DNA from: Roseivirga sp. BDSF3-8 | GTDB lineage: Bacteria; Bacteroidota; Bacteroidia; Cytophagales; Cyclobacteriaceae | Assembly (NCBI RefSeq): GCF_041449215.1 | Contig: NZ_JBGNFV010000001.1 | Coordinates: 62,001-126,000, forward strand | Reading direction: 5' to 3' | DNA length: 64,000 nt | Shown here: piece after piece, positions 32,601-39,545 of the stretch | Layout of the letters: each line of letters begins with the position of its first letter | Numbering within the stretch: the first letter of the stretch is position 1 | Notes under the pieces: model-generated | Told to the model about the DNA's origin: nothing | Database searches by the model: none | Seen by the model: only the letters and a program-made list of their open reading frames with translations | Program-made: the position numbers and the translations under genes

Positions 32601-35600
32601 CATCCACTCGGCGTAGTCCTTATACTGGACAGGTAAAGACGGTAGCTCCGGCGTCCTGTTCCGGCTCAGGCTATCATACACTGACGTAAACTCACGGACC
32701 AGCACCTCCATGCTCCAGCCGTCACTGATGATATGGTGCATATTGAACCACAACACCGAACGCTCCTCAGATACCCGGATCACACCGGTGCGGAACAGCG
32801 GCGCCTTGTCCAGCTCGATGCGCTGGTTGTAATATTTCTCCAGAAGGTCCCTAAGAGCTGACTCACTTTCGGTATGGTCACGAATGTCGTCTTCGGACGG
32901 ACGGAAGCTGATATCCTCTACCGACAATATGTACTGACGTACACGGCCCTGCGCATTCTCCTTGAAAATCGTACGAAGACTCGCATGACGATCGATGAGT
33001 ACTTCGAAGGTAGTATATAAAAGATCTATGTCGGGCTCACCCTCTATCTCAAAAGCTCCTGGTATACTATAAGCTACACTACTTTCAGCCAACTGACTCA
33101 GAACATATAATCTCCGTTGTGAACTGGTCGACGCATAGCTGTCCTTTTCTGGAGCTAACGGAATAGCACTGTAATCCCCTTTGGTAAGCTTCTCTGCTAT
33201 ACCCCGGATCGTCGGATTATCGAACATGTCCCCTATATCCACGTCCTGGCCTAATTCCTGTAGAATACGATTGACCAAAAGAATAGCTTTAAGGCTATGG
33301 CCTCCCAAGTCAAAAAAGTTATCCGTAACGCCGATCTCATCTATGTCAAGTACTTCTTTCCAAATAAGGACCAGTTGCTCTTCAAGTTTGCTCTCAGGTG
33401 CCAGATACTCTCCCTGAACCAGGTCATGGTTACTATATGCCGGTAAAGCTTTTTTATCAACTTTACCATTTACAGTCAGAGGCAGCGAATCTACCTGAAC
33501 ATAGTAGGCAGGCAGCATGTAGTCAGGAAGCAGATCATTCAAACGGTTTCTCAGTTGGGCCTTGTTCAACTGTTCTCTAGCTACCATGTATGCCGCCAGC
33601 ACCGGCCCGGACTCCTCCCGCTGTACGACCACCACACTCTGGTCTACCTCCGGCTGCATTGTCAGCGCACTCTCGATCTCACCCAGCTCTATACGGAACC
33701 CCCGGATCTTTACCTGGTCGTCCTTACGGCCCGAAAATTCGATCATACCATCAGGTAGCCAGCGCCCCAGGTCGCCGGTCTTATACAGCTTCTCCCCTTT
33801 TCGGTAGGGATGGTCGATAAACTTCTCGGCCGTCAGAGACGCTGCCTGCCAGTAACCCCTGGCAAGACCGTCCCCGCCCAGACAGATCTCTCCCACCACG
33901 CCAATGGGCTGTACCTGCATTCGATCGTCCAGTATATAGGCCGTACTATTGCTGATGGGCGTACCAATAGGTATGTCCCCCTCCACTGAAGGAATAAGAT
34001 AGGTTAGTGAGAAGGTCGTATTTTCTGTAGGGCCATATCCATTGATCACCTCCACTCCGGCATTCAGGTTTTTGACCTTGCGGATATGGGCAGGGGACAG
34101 TTTGTCTCCTCCTACTAGTATTGTTTTTAATGGATTAAACAACTCAGGCATTTCATCCGCAATATGGTTGAACCACCCTGAGGTTATCCACATTACATTT
34201 ACTTCATTTCTGCTTATTTCTTTAGCAAATGAGGTATTATTAAGTAAAATAGCCTGGGGACATACTACAAGTTTACTACCATTCAATAAGGGACCCCAAT
34301 ACTCAAAAGTGGTCGCATCAAAAGACATAGCGCCGGTAGTGAGAAGTATATCAGCAGGTGTGAAACTATAGTAGTTACTATTCTTCACCAATCTGACTAC
34401 GCTACGGTGCTCCACCATCACTCCCTTCGGCTCTCCGGTAGAACCTGAGGTATACATCATATAAGCTAATGACCGGGAACTGGTGGCTACATCAGGATAG
34501 TGAGTAGGAAAGTTGGAAATTTCCACTCTGAAGTGTTCCAGAATTTCCTCATCAATAGTAGTACGGCATTTACTATCCGTTTCAATATAGGCAATCCGCC
34601 TGGCAGGATAGGCCGGATCTATGGGTACATAGGCACAACCGGCTTTCAAAATCGCCAATTCGCAGATGAGTACCCATTCACTACGTTGTATCTTTAATCC
34701 TATAAAATCTTCTGTCTCCGGCTGATAATAGTTTAAAAGGTAATGTGCCAGGCGACTGGACACTTCATCCAATTCACGATAACTCAATTCACGCTCTTCA
34801 AAAACCACTGCGACAGCATCAGGAGTACTTTTCACCTGTTGGGCAAACAGATCGACAATCGTTTTGTCAGAGGGATAATCGGAGGTTGTATAATTAAAGT
34901 CATCCAGGAGATGATCCTTTTCGGAAGCCTCGAGGTAAGAAATGGTGGAAACAGACTGCTCTGCATTACTCACTGCAGTACCCAGAAATTGCTCCAGGTG
35001 ACGGGCTATCTGAGCGATAAAATCCTCGCTGTACAAATCAGTATTATACTGTATTTGCAAATTCAATCGTTCATCCTGTTCAGTGAACAAAAAGCTCATA
35101 TCGAACTGGGTAGAGCGGCTGTGATTATCTTTGTAATAACTTAACTGAAGTGAAGAGGCAGACAGATCTGAAGCATCGAAAAGCTCCTGCTGATTTTGGA
35201 GCGTCATCGTTACGCTAAACAGTGCTGAACGGCTTGTATCTGATTTCAAGCCTAGTTGCTCTACCAGACGATCGAAAGGGTAGTCCTGGTGCGCATAGGC
35301 TCCTGTCAATGATTCCTTCTGGGCTTCCAGCAGCGAAGAAAAACTACTCTCCGGGTCGAACTGCGTGCGGATTGCAAGTGTGTTCAGGTACAACCCTATC
35401 TGGCCCTCAAGGTCAGGGTGCTGCCGACCGGCCAGAGGAGTACCTATCACCACGTCACCCGTATTGGTATAGCGACTAAAGAGGCCATTTAGGCCACTCA
35501 TCAACAGCATGAAAAGGCTTACTTTCTGATCTTTGGCAAAACTATGTAGCGAACCGGTCAGCTCTTTACTGAATCTTCGATAGTGGGAGCTGCCGTTGTA

Positions 35601-38600
35601 CGTTTTGACTTTAGGTCGAGGATAGTCGGTAGGCATCTCCAGTACCGGCAGGCTACCACTAAACCGGTCGAGCCAGTAGGCTTCTGAAGCTTCAAGCTCC
35701 TGCTGCTTCTCCTCACTGATCATCCACTCGGCGTAGTCCTTGTACTGGATGGGTAGCTCGGGCAGTTCGGGGTTTTTACCCTGGCTCAGGCTATCATACA
35801 CTGACGTAAACTCCCTGATCAGCACCTCCATGCTCCAGCCGTCACTGATTATATGGTGCATATTGAACCAAAGAACAGACCGCTTGTCTGATACCCGGAT
35901 CACACCAGCACGGAAGAGGGGAGCTTTACCCAAATCAAAACGATGACTATAATATCCTTTTAGTAAGGAAGTGAGTGTATTTTCCGGATCAAGATCGTAC
36001 CTCAGGTCATCTTCTAAAATGTGAAGAGATACCTCCCCGGCAGTAAGTATGTGTTGGCGTACCTCACCACTGCGATCTTTCCTGAATATAGTCCGTAAGC
36101 TCTCATGACGTTCTATAAGGCTGATAAACGTCTCAAGTAATAGTCCTTTATCAAGTGGACTGTTTACCTCAAAAGCACCGGGAATATTATAAGCTATGTT
36201 TACTTCAGCAAGCTGACTCAGGCCATAAAGGCGACGTTGTGAGCTGGTTACGACATAACTCTCCTGGTCTGAAACGTGGGGAATAGCACTGTACCGCTTC
36301 TCAGTTAGCTTATCGGCAATTCTGCGAATCGTGGGACTGCTAAATATCTCCTTAGCTTCAAGCTCCTGGTTTAACTCTTTCCGAATACGGTTTACCAGCA
36401 ACGTTACCTTAAGGCTATGGCCGCCCAACTCAAAGAAGTTGTCCGTCACACCCACTTGCTCTACGCCTAGAACATCGGACCAGAGTTCTGCCAGTGCTTT
36501 CTCTGTTACTGTGCCGGGGGCAATGTACTCGCGCTGTACCTTATCTTCATTGCTGAAGGCAGGAAGGGCTTTCTTATCTACCTTACCATTAGCCGTCAAC
36601 GGAACAGCCTCTATTTCTACAAAATAGGCCGGCACCATATAACCGGGTAGCTTGGTCGAAATCTCTGTTTTCAGGGCAGCTTTATCTAACTGTCCAAAAG
36701 GAACAATATAGGCTACCAATACTTCCTCCCGTACGGTAACCACTACTTTATCTACACCTGCAATTCCGAAAATAATATGTTCTACTTCACCTAATTCTAT
36801 GCGGTGACCGCGTACTTTAACCTGATCATCAAAGCGACCCTGGTACTCAAGAATACCCCCAGGCAACCAGCGGCCGAGGTCACCGGTTTGGTAAAGTTTC
36901 TCACCTTCCTTAAAGGGATGATCGATAAACCTGGCACCTGTCAACTGCGGACGTCGCAGATACCCCCTGGCAAGGCCATTACCACTGAGACAAATCTGAC
37001 CACTTACTCCCAGTGGCTGAAGCATCAGTGCGTCAGATAGTATATAGGCCTGTGTATTGTGGATAGGGCGGCCAATAGGCACAGAAGTATTATAATCTGA
37101 TGCCAAAAGGTATCCCGTACTATAAGTGGTATCTTCAGAAGGACCGTACAGGTTTCGTATTTCTATACCGGTATCTTTGAGCTGTCCTGCGATAGATAAA
37201 GGGAAAGCTTCACCGGCAAGGTTAATGGCGACCACATTATCAAGTGACAGGCTAGTCTGTAAGAGGTTGTTTAATACACTGGGTACTGTATTAATTAATA
37301 CACCTGAATCATTCGGCAGGTGTGCCGGTATGGATAGGCCGTTGTTTAATACTTTAACTTTTTTACCGGTAATTAAGGGATAGAAAAACTCAAATACGGA
37401 AAGGTCAAAGCAATGAGAGGTTACAGCATATACTGTTTCCACTCCGGTATTATAAAACTCTTCCCTGGCCCAATGTAGTAGCGCAGCCACGTTCCTGTGC
37501 TCGATCATCACGCCCTTGGGCTGCCCTGTGGAACCGGAAGTATATAATACGTATGCCAGGTTCGAACGATCGATAGTTACTCCGGGTGCAATACCGGCTA
37601 CGGTTGAAGAACTGAACTTCTTCAGCAATTCTTCATCTATCGTAAGCCTGCATCTACTGTCTTCTTCCATGAAGGCAATACGCGACTCAGGATAGGCAGG
37701 ATCAATAGGTACATAAGCAGCTCCCGCTTTCATGACGGCCAAGAGGGAAATTGGCAACCATTCACTACGCTCCAGCTTTACGCCGATCAGGTCTTCCGGT
37801 ACTACCTTATATTCCGATAGCAGGAAGTGAGCCAACTTACTTACCTGTTCATCTACCTGCCGATAGCTCAGTTCACGGTTTTCGTAAATGATCGCCGTAG
37901 CGTCAGGAGTGCTATTTACCTGCTCTGAATACAGGTCTATCAATGTCTTATCCTCCGGGTAAGGCGCTATTTTCCCTTCAGCATATGTAAGTAATTGTTC
38001 CGTCTGAGATTCACTCAGCATATTTGCCTGGCCTAGGGGCTGGTGCGGACTCCGGCTAAGAGACTGAAGGAGGTTAGTATAGTACTCTGCCATCCTTTCA
38101 ATACTCCCGGTAGTAAAAAGATCGGAGTTGTACTCCCATTTCAGCAAAAGCCCCTCTTCTAATTCTTCAACTACAAGGGATAGATCATACAGAGCATAAG
38201 GTTTTTCCTGATCAACGAGCGAAAGGGATACACCGGGCAGTTCCGCATGAGTTTTGTCAAAATTCTGAAAGGAAAACATCACCTGAAACAGCGAGCTGTA
38301 GGAGGTGTTCCGTTCTTTCTGCAACTCAGAAACCAGCATATCAAAAGGCATTTGCTGATGGGCATACGCCTCCAATAGCATTTGTTTGTTCAGGTTAACT
38401 AGTTGTGTAAAGCTCATCTGCCCCGTCATAGTGGACCGTAGCACAAGCATGTTTACAAAAAATCCAATAAGGTCTGCTACTTCCGCTTGCTCGCGGTTTG
38501 CTATAGGAGTACCTACAACTATATCATTTTCATTACTGCAACGCGCGAGTAAAACGCTGAATACGGAGTACAGCCCGGTGAACAGGGTGGTTGCCTCACG

Positions 38601-39545
38601 ATCACACAACTTTTTCAACTGTTGTACGACGCCGCTATTAATTTTGGTCCGTATGGTATGACCATTAAAGGTCTGTTCCGCAGGTCTTTTATGGTCTAGT
38701 GGCAAGCTGTGTACAGATGGCAGCAGATGTAGTTGCCTGTGCCAGTAATTTCGTAGCCTCTCCAGGTTATTACCTTTAAGCCAGTTCTGCTGCCAGGCGG
38801 CGTAATCTATATATTGTATACTAAGTTTAGGAAGTGGGCTGGACTTGCCTTCGCAAAGCGCTGTATATAATACGCAAAATTCCCTTACAATAAGGCCTAT
38901 AGACCAACCATCCGTAGCTATATGATGTACGGTAACTATTACGGTAAACGTATTATCCTCTGTTTGAAGTAACCGCACCCTAAGCATACTGTCACTTTGC
39001 AGGTCGAATGCTTTGGTTGATTCTTCAAGTTGGGCAGTACTTAATATTTCCTTCCTCTCCCTCTCTGTAAAATGGCGGTAGTCTTCTAGCTCTATTTTCA
39101 GAGGTTCGGCCGGGTGTACCACCTGGTAAGCTTCTGACTGCTCATCTACATGATAGGTGGACCGAAGTACTTCATGACGGACAAGGATGGTATTAAATGT
39201 CTCTCTGAATAAGTCCACATTTAATTCTCCTTCCAGTAGCAGCGTATTGGATATATTATAATGGGTACTGCCTTCTATCTGATCCAGCATCCATAGGCGT
39301 CGCTGGGTATATGATAGCTTACCAGGACCATTCGCATCACGCTTACTTATTGAAAGCCTCTTCTTTGTACCGCCATTCCGCCTGGAAAGAAGTAATTGCT
39401 TTACTTCTTCCTTATGCTCTCTTAACTGAGCAAGCAGGTTTTTATCGATACCTTGTTCAGGAAGCTTGCAAAGAAGCTTATCTTCTTTGACGGAGAGCTT
39501 TACCTGACTGGCTATCAATTCATTTAAAAGTTCTTCTATGATCAT
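20619..39545 (-). CDS. Giant six-module NRPS (docking + six C-A-T)
   Basis: A 6,308-residue synthetase: TubC-type docking domain (1-55) and six C-A-T modules with thiolation serines (all GGHSL) near 1044, 2084, 3126, 4168, 5210 and 6251. The first condensation domain has HHIATDG (about 205), the others HHIISDG. Hand-read codes: module 1 DLFNNALTYK (Ala), module 2 DAFWLGGTFK (Val), modules 3-5 DGFFLGVTFK (nearest Ile codes), module 6 DAFWLGGTFK (Val). Modules 3-5 have adenylation domains that look identical at DNA level, and the condensation domains of modules 3-6 are almost identical, so much of the gene is a recent tandem array. ATG overlaps the TGA of the polyketide synthase gene (ATGA), and module 1 should accept its chain. 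The protein ends in VTDRITI, a likely docking tail. The repeat is a risk for assembly errors, so the module count should be treated with that caution. Confidence 0.95.
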   Translation of the reverse strand: MIIEELLNELIASQVKLSVKEDKLLCKLPEQGIDKNLLAQLREHKEEVKQLLLSRRNGGTKKRLSISKRDANGPGKLSYTQRRLWMLDQIEGSTHYNISNTLLLEGELNVDLFRETFNTILVRHEVLRSTYHVDEQSEAYQVVHPAEPLKIELEDYRHFTERERKEILSTAQLEESTKAFDLQSDSMLRVRLLQTEDNTFTVIVTVHHIATDGWSIGLIVREFCVLYTALCEGKSSPLPKLSIQYIDYAAWQQNWLKGNNLERLRNYWHRQLHLLPSVHSLPLDHKRPAEQTFNGHTIRTKINSGVVQQLKKLCDREATTLFTGLYSVFSVLLARCSNENDIVVGTPIANREQAEVADLIGFFVNMLVLRSTMTGQMSFTQLVNLNKQMLLEAYAHQQMPFDMLVSELQKERNTSYSSLFQVMFSFQNFDKTHAELPGVSLSLVDQEKPYALYDLSLVVEELEEGLLLKWEYNSDLFTTGSIERMAEYYTNLLQSLSRSPHQPLGQANMLSESQTEQLLTYAEGKIAPYPEDKTLIDLYSEQVNSTPDATAIIYENRELSYRQVDEQVSKLAHFLLSEYKVVPEDLIGVKLERSEWLPISLLAVMKAGAAYVPIDPAYPESRIAFMEEDSRCRLTIDEELLKKFSSSTVAGIAPGVTIDRSNLAYVLYTSGSTGQPKGVMIEHRNVAALLHWAREEFYNTGVETVYAVTSHCFDLSVFEFFYPLITGKKVKVLNNGLSIPAHLPNDSGVLINTVPSVLNNLLQTSLSLDNVVAINLAGEAFPLSIAGQLKDTGIEIRNLYGPSEDTTYSTGYLLASDYNTSVPIGRPIHNTQAYILSDALMLQPLGVSGQICLSGNGLARGYLRRPQLTGARFIDHPFKEGEKLYQTGDLGRWLPGGILEYQGRFDDQVKVRGHRIELGEVEHIIFGIAGVDKVVVTVREEVLVAYIVPFGQLDKAALKTEISTKLPGYMVPAYFVEIEAVPLTANGKVDKKALPAFSNEDKVQREYIAPGTVTEKALAELWSDVLGVEQVGVTDNFFELGGHSLKVTLLVNRIRKELNQELEAKEIFSSPTIRRIADKLTEKRYSAIPHVSDQESYVVTSSQRRLYGLSQLAEVNIAYNIPGAFEVNSPLDKGLLLETFISLIERHESLRTIFRKDRSGEVRQHILTAGEVSLHILEDDLRYDLDPENTLTSLLKGYYSHRFDLGKAPLFRAGVIRVSDKRSVLWFNMHHIISDGWSMEVLIREFTSVYDSLSQGKNPELPELPIQYKDYAEWMISEEKQQELEASEAYWLDRFSGSLPVLEMPTDYPRPKVKTYNGSSHYRRFSKELTGSLHSFAKDQKVSLFMLLMSGLNGLFSRYTNTGDVVIGTPLAGRQHPDLEGQIGLYLNTLAIRTQFDPESSFSSLLEAQKESLTGAYAHQDYPFDRLVEQLGLKSDTSRSALFSVTMTLQNQQELFDASDLSASSLQLSYYKDNHSRSTQFDMSFLFTEQDERLNLQIQYNTDLYSEDFIAQIARHLEQFLGTAVSNAEQSVSTISYLEASEKDHLLDDFNYTTSDYPSDKTIVDLFAQQVKSTPDAVAVVFEERELSYRELDEVSSRLAHYLLNYYQPETEDFIGLKIQRSEWVLICELAILKAGCAYVPIDPAYPARRIAYIETDSKCRTTIDEEILEHFRVEISNFPTHYPDVATSSRSLAYMMYTSGSTGEPKGVMVEHRSVVRLVKNSNYYSFTPADILLTTGAMSFDATTFEYWGPLLNGSKLVVCPQAILLNNTSFAKEISRNEVNVMWITSGWFNHIADEMPELFNPLKTILVGGDKLSPAHIRKVKNLNAGVEVINGYGPTENTTFSLTYLIPSVEGDIPIGTPISNSTAYILDDRMQVQPIGVVGEICLGGDGLARGYWQAASLTAEKFIDHPYRKGEKLYKTGDLGRWLPDGMIEFSGRKDDQVKIRGFRIELGEIESALTMQPEVDQSVVVVQREESGPVLAAYMVAREQLNKAQLRNRLNDLLPDYMLPAYYVQVDSLPLTVNGKVDKKALPAYSNHDLVQGEYLAPESKLEEQLVLIWKEVLDIDEIGVTDNFFDLGGHSLKAILLVNRILQELGQDVDIGDMFDNPTIRGIAEKLTKGDYSAIPLAPEKDSYASTSSQRRLYVLSQLAESSVAYSIPGAFEIEGEPDIDLLYTTFEVLIDRHASLRTIFKENAQGRVRQYILSVEDISFRPSEDDIRDHTESESALRDLLEKYYNQRIELDKAPLFRTGVIRVSEERSVLWFNMHHIISDGWSMEVLVREFTSVYDSLSRNRTPELPSLPVQYKDYAEWMESEEKQAELEASRAYWLEKFSGSLPVLEMPTDYPRPKIKTYNGSSHYRRFGKELTGLLHGFAREQEVSLFMLLMSGLNGLFSRYAHTGDVVMGTPLAGRQHPDLEGQIGLYLNTLAIRTQFDREGSFSSLLEAQKQTLTEAYAHQDYPFDRLVEELDLAVDTSRSALFDVMVVLQNQQELFGGSDLSTPSLKLRHYEEDHRRSSQFDMSFLFTEHDGRLTLHIEYNTDLYGSGFIEQFARHLEQFLQEAISNPSQPVSAIAYLEASEKQTLLEGFNNTASGYPSDKTIVDLFAEQANATPDTTALVCEDRKLSYRELEEVSNRLAHYLLAHYGIHNGDFVGVKVERSEWSVISFLSILKAGGAYVPIDVNYPAQRIAYIEEDTRCQVTIDEDVLTTFRNSEGLSDSRPDITTGPDRLAYVMYTSGSTGNPKGIQIEHRSVVRLAKNTNYIDFRAGQRILGLSSFSFDGSTFDIYMSLLNGGTLVIASRDVFLELDKLGSLIADQQIDSFFITTALFNKLSEAELPQAGRLKYILFGGEQVSVQHVKRFKAQHPEVHLHHVYGPTENTTFSTYYPIEAVAEKAATIPIGGGIANSTCYILDEHHHLVPVGVVGEICLGGDGLARGYWQAASLTAEKFIDHPYRKGEKLYKTGDLGRWLPEGVIEFAGRKDDQVKIRGFRIELGEIESALTMQPEVDQSVVVVQREESGPVLAAYLVAGGELNRSSLRRRLGEQLPAYMLPAYYVQVEALPLNANGKVDKRALPPYSSEDMVQREYVSPSTDTERILTELWSEILGVEQVGVTDNFFELGGHSLKVTLLINRIRRQLSREVEIRDVFSDPTIRGIAEKLTEGVYSAIPLAPEKDSYASTSSQRRLYVLSQFAEGSVAYNIPGGFEVEGSLDTGILHKTFEVIIDRHASLRTIFKENAQGRVRQYILSVEDISFRPSEDDIRDHTESESALRDLLEKYYNQRIELDKAPLFRTGVIRFSQERSVLWFNMHHIISDGWSMEVLVREFTSVYDSLSRNRTPELPSLPVQYKDYAEWMESEEKQAELEASRAYWLEKFSGSLPVLEMPTDYPRPKIKTYNGSSHYRRFGKELTGLLHGFAREQEVSLFMLLMSGLNGLFSRYAHTGDVVMGTPLAGRQHPDLEGQIGLYLNTLAIRTQFDREGSFSSLLEAQKQTLTEAYAHQDYPFDRLVEELDLAVDTSRSALFDVMVVLQNQQELFGGSDLSTPSLKLRHYEEDHRRSSQFDMSFLFTEHDGRLTLHIEYNTDLYGSGFIEQFARHLEQFLQEAISNPSQPVSAIAYLEASEKQTLLEGFNNTASGYPSDKTIVDLFAEQANATPDTTALVCEDRKLSYRELEEVSNRLAHYLLAHYGIHNGDFVGVKVERSEWSVISFLSILKAGGAYVPIDVNYPAQRIAYIEEDTRCQVTIDEDVLTTFRNSEGLSDSRPDITTGPDRLAYVMYTSGSTGNPKGIQIEHRSVVRLAKNTNYIDFRAGQRILGLSSFSFDGSTFDIYMSLLNGGTLVIASRDVFLELDKLGSLIADQQIDSFFITTALFNKLSEAELPQAGRLKYILFGGEQVSVQHVKRFKAQHPEVHLHHVYGPTENTTFSTYYPIEAVAEKAATIPIGGGIANSTCYILDEHHHLVPVGVVGEICLGGDGLARGYWQAASLTAEKFIDHPYRKGEKLYKTGDLGRWLPEGVIEFAGRKDDQVKIRGFRIELGEIESALTMQPEVDQSVVVVQREESGPVLAAYLVAGGELNRSSLRRRLGEQLPAYMLPAYYVQVEALPLNANGKVDKRALPPYSSEDMVQREYVSPSTDTERILTELWSEILGVEQVGVTDNFFELGGHSLKVTLLINRIRRQLSREVEIRDVFSDPTIRGIAEKLTEGVYSAIPLAPEKDSYASTSSQRRLYVLSQLAESSVAYSIPGAFEIEGEPDIDLLYTTFEVLIDRHASLRTIFKENAQGRVRQYILSVEDISFRPSEDDIRDHTESESALRDLLEKYYNQRIELDKAPLFRTGVIRFSQERSVLWFNMHHIISDGWSMEVLVREFTSVYDSLSRNRTPELPSLPVQYKDYAEWMESEEKQAELEASRAYWLEKFSGSLPVLEMPTDYPRPKIKTYNGSSHYRRFGKELTGLLHGFAREQEVSLFMLLMSGLNGLFSRYAHTGDVVMGTPLAGRQHPDLEGQIGLYLNTLAIRTQFDREGSFSSLLEAQKQTLTEAYAHQDYPFDRLVEELDLAVDTSRSALFDVMVVLQNQQELFGGSDLSTPSLKLRHYEEDHRRSSQFDMSFLFTEHDGRLTLHIEYNTDLYGSGFIEQFARHLEQFLQEAISNPSQPVSAIAYLEASEKQTLLEGFNNTASGYPSDKTIVDLFAEQANATPDTTALVCEDRKLSYRELEEVSNRLAHYLLAHYGIHNGDFVGVKVERSEWSVISFLSILKAGGAYVPIDVNYPAQRIAYIEEDTRCQVTIDEDVLTTFRNSEGLSDSRPDITTGPDRLAYVMYTSGSTGNPKGIQIEHRSVVRLAKNTNYIDFRAGQRILGLSSFSFDGSTFDIYMSLLNGGTLVIASRDVFLELDKLGSLIADQQIDSFFITTALFNKLSEAELPQAGRLKYILFGGEQVSVQHVKRFKAQHPEVHLHHVYGPTENTTFSTYYPIEAVAEKAATIPIGGGIANSTCYILDEHHHLVPVGVVGEICLGGDGLARGYWQAASLTAEKFIDHPYRKGEKLYKTGDLGRWLPEGVIEFAGRKDDQVKIRGFRIELGEIESALTMQPEVDQSVVVVQREESGPVLAAYLVAGGELNRSSLRRRLGEQLPAYMLPAYYVQVEALPLNANGKVDKRALPPYSSEDMVQREYVSPSTDTERILTELWSEILGVEQVGVTDNFFELGGHSLKVTLLINRIRRQLSREVEIRDVFSDPTIRGIAEKLTEGVYSAIPLAPEKDSYASTSSQRRLYVLSQFAEGSVAYNIPGGFEVEGSLDTGILHKTFEVIIDRHASLRTIFKENAQGRVRQYILSVEDISFRPSEDDIRDHTESESALRDLLEKYYNQRIELDKAPLFRTGVIRFSQERSVLWFNMHHIISDGWSMEVLVREFTSVYDSLSRNRTPELPSLPVQYKDYAEWMESEEKQAELEASRAYWLEKFSGSLPVLEMPTDYPRPKIKTYNGSSHYRRFGKELTGLLHGFAREQEVSLFMLLMSGLNGLFSRYAHTGDVVMGTPLAGRQHPDLEGQIGLYLNTLAIRTQFDREGSFSSLLEAQKQTLTEAYAHQDYPFDRLVEELDLAVDTSRSALFDVMVVLQNQQELFGGSDLSTPSLKLRHYEEDHRRSSQFDMSFLFTEHDGRLTLHIEYNTDLYGSGFIEQFARHLEQFLQEAISNPSQPVSAIAYLEASEKQTLLEGFNNTASGYPSDKTIVDLFAEQANATPEATAVVCEDRELSYRELEEASNRLAHYLLATFGLEAEDFVGVKLERSEWFLISELAILKAGCAYVPVDPTYPAQRIEFIEKDSNCQVTIDEEMLARFKSVMSTYPSDSPEVPCNAGSLAYMMYTSGSTGEPKGVMIEHRSVVRLVKNTNYYTFSSSDVLLATGALSFDATTFEYWGALLNGGRLIICPQSTLLTNALFAEQVRLQQVNVMWLTSGWFNHVVDEVPELFAPLKTILVGGDKLSPVHISKVKELYPDLEVINGYGPTENTTFSLTYRIPQVDGDIPVGTPISNSTAYILDDHLQVQPVGVVGEICLGGDGLARGYWQAVSLTAEKFIDHPYRKGEKLYRTGDLGRWLPNGVIEFAGRKDDQVKIRGFRIELGEIEMAIFSYSDIIQQVCVNLIKHQDENVLATYLVAKEAIDKRKLLNYLRAVLPHYMIPSHYVEMDALPLSNNGKVDKKRLPDISESDLIRKEYIAPRTSTEEYLVDIWENVLNVDKVGITDNFFELGGHSLAAVKISSAIQEKFNVKIDLSIMFTKADIANLAEEIDNAYWQNEEIEEDKVTDRITI
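22330..33170 (-). repeat. Tandem array of 3,126-bp NRPS module repeats (about 3.5 units)
   Basis: Inside the six-module NRPS, sequence recurs every 3,126 bp (1,042 codons, exactly one C-A-T module) and looks identical over most of its length. The array runs from the start of the module 6 adenylation domain back to the module 2/3 junction. Two markers alternate with a 6,252-bp period instead. A roughly 120-bp condensation segment near 23,620 and 29,870 differs from that near 26,745 and 32,995. A synonymous GAT/AAT-type change in HHIISDG is shared by modules 4 and 6 against 3 and 5. Module 3 alone differs near 32,765. This points to duplication of a two-module block. Confidence 0.9.

Noticed and set aside
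22330-33170. Regularly spaced repeats considered as a CRISPR or satellite array
   Set aside because: The period of 3,126 bp equals one NRPS module and the frame stays open throughout; it is coding module duplication.
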